Source: DVED01 sp963838375 (GTDB lineage Bacteria > Cyanobacteriota > Cyanobacteriia > Cyanobacteriales > Geitlerinemataceae). From it: a stretch of DNA of 64,000 nucleotides. Of the stretch, positions 57,441 through 64,000 are shown piece after piece. The translations under genes and the position numbers were made by a program. Under the pieces are notes generated by a model that worked only from the letters and a program-made list of their open reading frames with translations, made no database searches and was not told the DNA's origin. The stretch covers positions 310,001-374,000 of the forward strand of contig CAWIQY010000015.1 in the NCBI GenBank assembly GCA_963838375.1, in the 5' to 3' direction. The number at the start of each line of letters is the position of its first letter. Position 1 is the first letter of the stretch.

Positions 57441-58316
57441 ATGTATAGTTACAGAGCTTACAATTTAGACATTCAATCTGAGTTGTTCCTCCCCGAACTC
57501 AGTCCCAGTCAAAGCCCTGCTGATGTTGTCGTACGCTTTGGCAATTTAAGTAATATAGAACGAAAAAGCAATGGTGGTGACTACTTTGTCGGTAGTGTCG
57601 AAGGATTGGGGACATTTTTGATTCGTGGTGGCTGCGAAATCGTTCTCGATATCGAGCCGGAAGTAGAAGAATCTGTATTGCGTCCCGTCATCCTCGGTCC
57701 TCTGTTTGCCATGCTCCTGCGGCAACGAGGGTTGCTCGTTCTCCATGCAAGCTGTGTGGCGATCGAAGGTGTCGCAGTGGCATTTATGACGTACTCCGGT
57801 GGCGGTAAATCCACCCTCGCAGAAGCCCTGCACAATCGGGGTTACGGGCTGTTGACCGATGATGTGATGGCGATCGACCTTAACGGATCGCGACCGATGG
57901 TCATTCCCAGTTTCCCCCAAATTAAACTACTCCCGGATGCGGCAGCAGCGATTGGACCGGCTCCCGAAACTCTCCCCCTTCTGCATTCGCAAACCCCCAA
58001 ACTCGCCCACCAATTGAGCCAGGGTTTTATCCAAACACCTCTCCCCCTGAAGCGACTCTACGTACTGGAGATGGGGACGCATCTAGAAATTGCTCCGCTC
58101 AGTCCTCAACAAACTTTCGTGGAATTGCTCCGGAATTCTCGGGCAGTAGGCTTACTCAATGCTCCAGAGTATACCAGCACTCACCTATCTCAATGCACTC
58201 GTCTCGCTGTGCAGGTACCCATTTGTACTTTGATGCGGAAGCGATCTCTCGCCGCGATGCCCGATGTGATGCAGTTAATTGAAAACGATATCGCCCCGGT
58301 TCCGTGCCATGCCTAG
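57441..58316 (+). CDS. HPr kinase-like protein of the lasso locus
   Basis: A 291-residue protein (ATG 57441; an in-frame GTG at 57426 is also possible). N-terminal beta-rich half, then the HPr-kinase P-loop 'MTYSGGGKSTLAEALHNRGYGLLTDDVMAID' with Walker A GGGKST and the downstream DD pair. Related kinases in lasso clusters (paeninodin type) phosphorylate the C-terminal Ser of the precursor. Here the precursors end in Pro-Gln, so the target must differ: an internal Ser/Thr or another role. Overlaps the exporter start by 8 bases. Confidence 0.85.
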   Translation: MYSYRAYNLDIQSELFLPELSPSQSPADVVVRFGNLSNIERKSNGGDYFVGSVEGLGTFLIRGGCEIVLDIEPEVEESVLRPVILGPLFAMLLRQRGLLVLHASCVAIEGVAVAFMTYSGGGKSTLAEALHNRGYGLLTDDVMAIDLNGSRPMVIPSFPQIKLLPDAAAAIGPAPETLPLLHSQTPKLAHQLSQGFIQTPLPLKRLYVLEMGTHLEIAPLSPQQTFVELLRNSRAVGLLNAPEYTSTHLSQCTRLAVQVPICTLMRKRSLAAMPDVMQLIENDIAPVPCHA

Positions 58317-60162
58317 AAATTCTATTGCTGCCAAATTACGTCAAAAGGCAGAACGACTTGCCTACCTGCCCCAAACGCTGAGTCTGGTGTGGCAAGCTGC
58401 CCCAACGTGGACGATCGCCTGGTTGGTTTTACTCGTTTTCCAGGGGTTTTTGCCCGTTGCCACAGTTTACCTGACTCGGCTGGTTGTAGACAACCTCTCG
58501 GCGGCTGTGGGGGCTGGGCTAGCTTGGGAAAATATTCAAAGCCTTCTGGTTCCCGCCGCGCTGATGGCAGGCGTGTTGTTACTCACTCAAATTCTGCAAG
58601 GGGCGAATGAATGGATTCGCACAGCACAGGCAGAATTTGTTCAAGACCATATCAGTGCCTTGGTTCATGCTAAGTCGATCGAGGTTGATTTTAGTTTCTA
58701 CGAGTCGTCAGAGTTTTTCGATCGTCTCGATCGAGCGCGTAATGGCGCTAGCGGTCGTTCTCTGGCGCTCCTGCAAAGCAGTGGCAGCTTACTGCAAAAT
58801 AGTATCACCATGCTGGCAATGACCGCCGTCTTGCTGGCTTACGGTTTGTGGCTGCCGATGGTTCTTCTTCTGAGTGCCTTACCGGCTTTTTACGTCGTCA
58901 TGCGCCTGAATCGACGGCATCATCGTTGGTGGGAAAAAACCACGATCGATCGGCGGTGGCTTCAGTATTACGAATTGCTGATCACCCAAAGTATGCCCGC
59001 CGCAGAAGTGCGTCTCTTTGGCTTGGGACCCTATTTTCGATCGGCATATCAGACCTTACGTCGTCGGCTGCGAACTGAGCATATCCAAATCGTTCGCGAC
59101 CAAAGTTTAGGTCGTTTGTTGGCGGGTATCATTGCGTTAATTATTTCTGGTGGGGCGCTAGCTTGGATGGGACGCCAAGTTCTACTAGGCCGTTTGACGC
59201 TGGGAGATGTTGCCCTGTTCTACCAAGCTTTCAATAAAGGTCAGGGTTTAATGAAATCGCTGCTAAGCAACGTCAATCAAATTTATCAAAACAGTCTGTT
59301 TATCAGCAATCTCTTCGAGTTTTTGCAAATCGCACCCAAAATTGTCGATCCGCCGCAGCCGCAACCTGTTCCCACAAAGATCGATCGAGAAATTCGCTTT
59401 AAAAACGTTACCTTCCGCTATCCTGACACCGATCGAGCTGTCCTACAAGATTACAATCTCACCCTGCCTGCCGGTAAAATAGTGGCGATCGTCGGCGACA
59501 ATGGTGCGGGAAAAAGTACGTTAATTAAGCTCTTGTGTCGTTTCTACGATCCCGAATCGGGAAGTATTGAAATCGACGGCACGGATATTCGGGAGTTTCC
59601 GGTTGAAGACCTGCGACGCCTGATTACCGTATTGTTCCAGTCTCCAATTCCCTTCTACGTCACAGCCGGACAAAATATTGCTTTGGGAGATCTCTCGGAA
59701 ACTGCCAGCGAAGAATCGATCGAAGCCGCAGCCCACGGCGCAGGCATCCACGAGAAAATTACCAGTCTACCGCAAGGCTACAAGTCCATGCTGGGCAAAT
59801 GGTTCCCCGGCGGCACAGACCTCAGTGGCGGTCAATGGCAGCGCCTCGCCCTCGCCCGCGCCTTTTTCCGACGCGCCCAGATGATTATCCTCGACGAACC
59901 CACCAGTGCCATGGACCCTTGGGCTGAATTCGACTGGTTGGAGCGATTCCGGGCTTTGGCGAACGGTCGCACTGCTGTCGTCATTACCCACCGTTTCACT
60001 CTCTCCATGCGGGCGGACATCATCCACGTCATGCGCGACGGTCAAATTGTCGAATCCGGCAATCACGATACATTGATCGCCCAAGGCGGTCTCTACGCCC
60101 AGTCCTGGAAAACCCAGATGGAAAGGGGTTCGGAACCCACACCGCAAAGCGCCCTAGTTTAA
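58309..60162 (+). CDS. Lasso peptide ABC exporter (type D)
   Basis: A 617-residue half-transporter beginning MPRNSIAAKLRQKAERLAYL (an upstream start at 58279 is less likely because ATG 58309 is placed as ATG..TAG overlap with the kinase stop). Six-helix membrane domain, then an ATPase with Walker A 'GDNGAGKST', Q-loop 'VLFQSPIPFY', signature 'DLSGGQWQRLALARA', Walker B 'MIILDEPTSAMDP' and H-loop 'VITHRFT'. It would export and give self-protection against the mature peptide. Confidence 0.93.
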   Translation: MPRNSIAAKLRQKAERLAYLPQTLSLVWQAAPTWTIAWLVLLVFQGFLPVATVYLTRLVVDNLSAAVGAGLAWENIQSLLVPAALMAGVLLLTQILQGANEWIRTAQAEFVQDHISALVHAKSIEVDFSFYESSEFFDRLDRARNGASGRSLALLQSSGSLLQNSITMLAMTAVLLAYGLWLPMVLLLSALPAFYVVMRLNRRHHRWWEKTTIDRRWLQYYELLITQSMPAAEVRLFGLGPYFRSAYQTLRRRLRTEHIQIVRDQSLGRLLAGIIALIISGGALAWMGRQVLLGRLTLGDVALFYQAFNKGQGLMKSLLSNVNQIYQNSLFISNLFEFLQIAPKIVDPPQPQPVPTKIDREIRFKNVTFRYPDTDRAVLQDYNLTLPAGKIVAIVGDNGAGKSTLIKLLCRFYDPESGSIEIDGTDIREFPVEDLRRLITVLFQSPIPFYVTAGQNIALGDLSETASEESIEAAAHGAGIHEKITSLPQGYKSMLGKWFPGGTDLSGGQWQRLALARAFFRRAQMIILDEPTSAMDPWAEFDWLERFRALANGRTAVVITHRFTLSMRADIIHVMRDGQIVESGNHDTLIAQGGLYAQSWKTQMERGSEPTPQSALV

Positions 60163-60197
60163 CTATTTTATAGAACCCATTCACCATCTCCAAACCC

Positions 60198-61329
60198 ATG
60201 TCAGTTAACCTGTTTCGCACCTTACTACGCACCGCTTTAGCAACTCCCAACTCCAATTGGGCACAACAAGCCAGACCGCAACTCGAATCTGCTACCCCAT
60301 TGGAGTGGCAGCAAGCTTGGGAAACCTTGGCGTGGCATCGACTGCTACCATTAACTGCCTATTCCTTAGAAGCGCAAGGTCTGACCGACCTCGTTCCTCC
60401 TGAATATCTGGCAAAACTGCAATATTCTTATCATCAGACGCTCACTCAAAATACCGTTTTACTCTTATCTTTGGATGGATTGTTGCGGGCAATGCAGGAA
60501 CGAGAAGTACATCCGGTACTGTGGAAAGGAATCGTGATGGCTGATAGTTTCTATCCCGATTTGGGGACGCGACCGATGGTGGATATCGATTTTGCGATTG
60601 CCGCTAGCGAAATGGCGAAAGCCACTGCGGCTTTCGAGTCTTTGGGATTTGGACTGCAACCTCAGATGAGCCACCGAGGATGCGGTTTACTTTGCTAATC
60701 CTATGGGGGTGGCTTGCGATGTCCACCATCGCGTGCGGCTGTTTGAAGGCAAAGAGTCGATGAATTTGACGGTTGACGTGAAGCCGCAACGCCTCAAAGC
60801 GCCGACCTTCAAGATTTTGGAACCCAACGCAATGTTGGTACATTTGGTATTTCACCTCAACGGACATCTGGGAGAAATGGGCCCGATGTTGTCTTGGATG
60901 CTCGATATTGCCTTTGTCTTGCGACAATGGGGCAATTCTATCGACCCAGTAAGATTAGAAAAATTGATGCCTGAGAAAAGACATTGGGTTTCGCTGTTTC
61001 GCATTCTGCGTTTCCTAGAATCTGAGTTTGACGAACCCATACCGAAGTGTTTAGCAGAAGCCGCCGGGAAGTTTGCTCCGTTTACGCTAGAAGAAATTCT
61101 CCGGCAGCGACGCTTGACGGTGTGGGAGTTGCCGAATTTGCGGGGATGGTTGCGAGTCTGTGCGAGTCGTTTGGGAATGAAATTGAATCGTACTTATCCG
61201 ACGCTTCACGGTGAGGATTTGGTGGGGTGGGTTGGCGATGCGGTGACAGCACACCGGATGGCGAACCAACCGATTCCCCAGTGGCGCGAGATGCCGCTAT
61301 CGGATGCCCTTCCTATGCAGGTTTGCTAG
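60198..61329 (+). pseudogene. Lasso-locus nucleotidyltransferase family protein, frame broken once
   Basis: Two frames give a protein of about 376 residues of the nucleotidyltransferase family common in lasso loci. It has 'VHPVLWKGIVMADSFYPDLGTRPMVDIDFAI' with the G-x-x-(R)..D-x-D metal motif, then '...FGLQPQMSHR' broken near 60681 and resuming 'DAVYFANPMGVACDVHHRV'. Removing one G in CACCGAGGATG restores the frame. Such enzymes may modify the peptide or act on nucleotides; the role is unproven. Last gene before a strong terminator. Confidence 0.85.
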
Positions 61330-61364
61330 GCGAAAAAAGCGATCGAACTCGATCTGAGAAAGCA

Positions 61365-61419
61365 TAAAAAAAAGACCTACCCTTGTATTCATCAAATTGA
61401 CGATCGGGGTAGGTCTTTT
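61365..61419. terminator. Bidirectional terminator closing the lasso and ribosomal operons
   Basis: Eleven-base stem AAGACCTACCC / GGGTAGGTCTT flanked by A-run and T-run, located between the converging nucleotidyltransferase and rplL genes. Confidence 0.85.
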
Positions 61420-61560
61420 AAGTTGGGTAAGTTAGGTGTTTGGTGTCATCAGTGTTAGTTAACAACAGGACAACGCGCCAAGTATCGATCGAACTCAAAA
61501 AAACTCAGACTACTTCTTGTTTTTGTTTTACATAAGTCCGAACAAATTAAGATTTATGTC

Positions 61561-61943
61561 TTACTTGACAGAGACCTTACCGCCAGCTTCTTCAAGCTGC
61601 TTCTTGGCGTCTTCAGCGACTTCTTTAGCAATTCCTTCTTTGATTGCTTTGGGTGCACTTTCCACCATTTCTTTGGCTTCCTTGAGACCCAAACCAGTCA
61701 AAGTCCGAACGACTTTCAGAATGGCAATCTTCTTATCAGCCGGAACTTCTTCGAGGATCAGGTCGAATTCTGTTTTTTCTTCTTCGGCTCGGCTGCCGCT
61801 GCCCCAGGCATCGCACCCATCATCATGGGCGCTGCCGCCGCTGCCGTCACGTCAAAGGTTTCTTCGATGCCTTTTTTGAGTTCGACCAATTCGAGGGCGG
61901 TCAAACCTTTCATTTTTTCGATAATTTCAGCTACAGCAGACAT
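61561..61943 (-). pseudogene. rplL: Ribosomal protein L7/L12, split by one missing base
   Basis: The first frame gives the N-terminal dimerisation domain (MSAVAEIIEKMKGLTALELV... ETFDVTAAAAAP) and ends early. The frame from about 61790 gives the C-terminal domain 'EEEKTEFDLILEEVPADKKIAILKVVRTLTGLGLKEAKEMVE' through 'EEAGGKVSVK' with a stop at 61561. One base missing near 61791 (in GCCGAGCCGAAGAAG) accounts for the break and gives a normal 127-residue L7/L12. The gene is essential, so this is almost surely a sequence error. Order rplK-A-J-L is canonical. Confidence 0.95.
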
Positions 61944-62019
61944 TGAATTTTCTCCTTTTGATGGTAATTGTGTGTTGGAATCGAATTGGATTTCGAGTCA
62001 GCCAAGACTCAGCTCCAAA

Positions 62020-62547
62020 TTATGCAGCCTCTTTGTCGGCAACGGCAGCAACGGCACGAGCGACTCCGGTGGGAATCTCGTTAACCGCAACAGCCACGTT
62101 GGCAATAATGCTGCTAACGGAACCTGCAATTTGAGCGATAAGTTGCTCCTTAGACGGCAAGTCAGCAATGATTTTGATGTCGCTCTCGGTCAGCAGTTTG
62201 CCTTCCATGACGCCACCAAGAACCTCAGTCTTCTTGCTTGCTTTCTGGAACTCTTGGAACGCTTTAACGGCTCCCCCCACATCTTCCTTCACCATGATGA
62301 AGGCGGATGAGTCTTTCAACAAAGGCGATAAGGCACTCCAGTTATCGTTGCCTTCGATCGCTTTGCCCATTAGCGTGTTTTTGGTCACTTTACAAACAGC
62401 GCCTTTTTCACGCAATCGGCGACGCAAGTTGGTAATTTCACCCACGGTTAAACCGCGATAGTTAACGACCAACATCATCGAAGACTCGCTCAACGTATTT
62501 TTGAGATCGGCAACGATCTCTTTTTTGTTTTCTAGCGTTCTACCCAT
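62020..62547 (-). CDS. rplJ: Ribosomal protein L10
   Basis: A 175-residue L10, base of the ribosomal stalk that binds L7/L12 dimers. Signatures 'NKKEIVADLKNTLSESSMMLVVNYRGLTVGEITNLRRRLREKG' and 'VCKVTKNTLMGKAI'. Preceded by a strong AGGAGGTG ribosome-binding site. Located 76 bases upstream of rplL. Confidence 0.97.
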   Translation of the reverse strand: MGRTLENKKEIVADLKNTLSESSMMLVVNYRGLTVGEITNLRRRLREKGAVCKVTKNTLMGKAIEGNDNWSALSPLLKDSSAFIMVKEDVGGAVKAFQEFQKASKKTEVLGGVMEGKLLTESDIKIIADLPSKEQLIAQIAGSVSSIIANVAVAVNEIPTGVARAVAAVADKEAA

Positions 62548-63040
62548 TGGTTTTCACCTCCTTGAGCTGTTAGCTGTTTGTCTCCCAAAACGTTAACAAT
62601 TGCTAACATTTTATTCTTGCTTTATCCGGGAAGCGTTGGTGCTGCCGAATAAAACAAGCTGACACGACCGAGCGAGCCGCCCTTCCTCCATTTCCAGAGA
62701 CGATCGATCGTCTCTGGAGAAAACGCCCCCCTCCTCCCTCACAAAAAAACCTCGATTTCAGGATCGAGGTTGCATGATTTTCCCATTTCCCCGTAGCGGA
62801 GATGTTAGAAAATGACTGCACGAACCTCGGCAGGAAATTAAGCGGTTTGCCATCTGGCAAGTTGCACCTGCTGTCCTGGGTTTGCTATGAACGAATACCG
62901 ATCGGCAATTCGTTGTTTAATCGAGACTGTTTTTCGTCTTTTGACAGGATGAGAAGTTTTTATATTGGAAATTGAACTGCGATCGTTTCCTGCTGGGTTG
63001 GGTCTTGTTTTTTCCTTGACCCAAGCAAAGAGATCGTCTT
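62548..63040 (-). promoter_or_regulatory. rplJL leader region with terminator hairpin
   Basis: About 490 bases between rplA and rplJ. A hairpin AACCTCGAT / ATCGAGGTT followed by seven T on the minus strand lies at 62741-62771. Either it ends the rplKA transcript, or it works as an attenuator in the long leader of rplJL. Another inverted stretch (GAGACGATCGATCGTCTC, 62698-62715) lies closer to rplJ and may belong to an L10-binding leader. The position is the classic site for L10 autoregulation. Confidence 0.55.
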
Positions 63041-63757
63041 TTAAGCTGCTTCGGCAACTTTTAGATCGCGAAGAGCGCTAACATCGATCTCAATTGATGG
63101 TCCCATGGAAGAGCAGATAAACACACTCCGCCAATAGCGACCTTTCGCACCGGATGGACGATTACGATCGATACACTCTTGGAGTGCTTTTAAGTTTACC
63201 AGCAAGTCTTCTGTTGGGAAGCTAGCTTTGCCAAACAGCACGTGGACGATTCCCGTGCGATCGGCACGAAATTCTAGTTTACCTGCTTTGAATTCTGCGA
63301 TCGCTTGTTCTAAATCTGTTGTTACCGTACCACCTTTGGGAGACGGCATCAAACCCTTGGGACCGAGCATACGACCCAGTTTTGCCACCTGGGGCATCAT
63401 ATCCGGTGTGGCGATCAATAGGTCAAAATCCAAACGACCTTTCTGAATTTCGTCGATTAACTCTTCAGAACCGACGACTTCTGCACCGGCGTCGCTTGCT
63501 TGGGCAACCTTCTCGCCTCGGGCGATCACCGCAACGCGAACGGTTTGACCCGTCCCTTTGGGAAGAGCAACAGTTGTCCGCAACTGCTGGTCGGTATATT
63601 TTGGATCGATCCCCAAACGAATATGAGCTTCGGCAGCTTCAGGAAACTTGGCTGTAGCAGTTTCTTGAAGTAGCTTTAAAGCCTCTTCAGGTTCGTAAGG
63701 GCGCTCTTCAACTTTTTTCTGGAGTTCTTGAAGTCGGCGGGAAATTTTCTTTGGCAT
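63041..63757 (-). CDS. rplA: Ribosomal protein L1
   Basis: A 238-residue L1 forming the L1 stalk near the ribosomal E site. Contains 'TVALPKGTGQTVRVAVIARG', 'FDLLIATPDMMPQVAKLGRMLGPKGLMPSPKGGTVTTD' and 'EFRADRTGIVHVLFGKASF'. Complete with a clean ATG start. About 110 bases downstream of rplK. Confidence 0.97.
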   Translation of the reverse strand: MPKKISRRLQELQKKVEERPYEPEEALKLLQETATAKFPEAAEAHIRLGIDPKYTDQQLRTTVALPKGTGQTVRVAVIARGEKVAQASDAGAEVVGSEELIDEIQKGRLDFDLLIATPDMMPQVAKLGRMLGPKGLMPSPKGGTVTTDLEQAIAEFKAGKLEFRADRTGIVHVLFGKASFPTEDLLVNLKALQECIDRNRPSGAKGRYWRSVFICSSMGPSIEIDVSALRDLKVAEAA

Positions 63758-63868
63758 TTTTGATTTAATTTGGGGTCGCTAGCGAAGTTAAAACCTCTCC
63801 CCCATTCATAATTGGAATGAATCTACCAGTTGCCTTTGACGCGCGATCGTCAATCACAGCTTCTGGGA

Positions 63869-64000
63869 CTATTGGGACACTTTTACGCCCATATTCCGGG
63901 CAGTTCCTTCAATAATGCGCATGGCTGCCTCAATATCATTGGCATTGAGATCGGGCAGTTTTGTTTGGGCGATTTCTTTCAACTGTGCTTGCGTAATCGA
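63869..64000 (-). CDS. rplK: Ribosomal protein L11, C-terminal part (runs off the window)
   Basis: The last 43 codons of L11: SITQAQLKEIAQTKLPDL, 'NANDIEAAMRIIEGTARNMGV', ending KVSQ at a stop at 63869. This is the conserved RNA-binding C-terminal domain end. The start lies beyond the right edge. Confidence 0.95.
   Translation of the reverse strand, partial: SITQAQLKEIAQTKLPDLNANDIEAAMRIIEGTARNMGVKVSQ

Noticed and set aside
57426..57441. Upstream GTG start for the lasso-locus kinase
   Set aside because: It adds only five residues, while the ATG at 57441 begins a sequence of family character; both remain possible, so the ATG was used.

Overview
The window is chromosomal DNA from a cyanobacterium. 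It carries psbA (D1), petC-petA (Rieske protein and cytochrome f), CyanoQ, AroH-type chorismate mutase, a HetZ homologue, XisH/XisI, and several families seen mainly in cyanobacteria (DUF3067, DUF2103, CHAT/CHASE2, Uma2). It is also rich in CGATCG/GCGATCGC-type words typical of cyanobacterial HIP1 genomes, and it has heptanucleotide tandem repeats after stop codons. HetZ and XisH/I suggest a filamentous lineage. No heterocyst or nitrogen-fixation cluster is visible, so the precise group is left open.

Layout. 1-12 kb: a partial membrane acyltransferase, comF, a PEP-synthase-like enzyme, cyanoQ, an alpha/beta hydrolase, petA/petC, a structured ORF-less element upstream of petC that resembles an IscB-associated (HEARO/omega) RNA, pyrR, decayed DUF4160/DUF2442 genes, Uma2 and xisH/xisI. 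12.2-16.8 kb: a large NACHT-HEAT STAND gene broken into several frames. 17-24.5 kb: rimO, a CNNM-type transporter, an MscS channel, a PRC-barrel/DUF2382 stress protein and psbA with a clear promoter and terminator. 24.8-28.1 kb: a CHAT-CHASE2 gene coupled to a DUF928-like secreted protein. 29.5-36 kb: the outer-membrane/lipid A block lpxA-fabZ-lpxC-(Uma2)-bamA followed upstream by purC, all on the minus strand. 36-53 kb: a Wzc-like exopolysaccharide protein, MFS and EamA transporters, aroH, sppA, prs, larC, a YrdC/YciO protein, hetZ, a TPR protein, a second MscS channel and a cupin. 61.5-64 kb: rplL, rplJ, rplA and the end of rplK.

The most notable system is a lasso peptide biosynthetic locus at about 53.7-61.3 kb. 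It contains an RRE/PqqD protein (B1), a transglutaminase-like leader peptidase (B2), an asparagine-synthetase-like cyclase (C), two tandem precursor genes too short for routine gene calling, an HPr-kinase-like protein, an ABC exporter (D) and a nucleotidyltransferase. Both precursors carry the leader pattern Y-x2-P-x-L-x3-G-x5-T and identical predicted 35-residue cores with Asp at position 9, which fits an Ala1-Asp9 macrolactam ring.

A caution runs through the annotation. Many genes, including the essential fabZ, bamA and rplL, are split by single-nucleotide indels whose repair restores a full-length family member. This pattern suggests residual sequencing or assembly indels. 'Pseudogene' labels here should therefore be read as 'frame broken in this sequence'.
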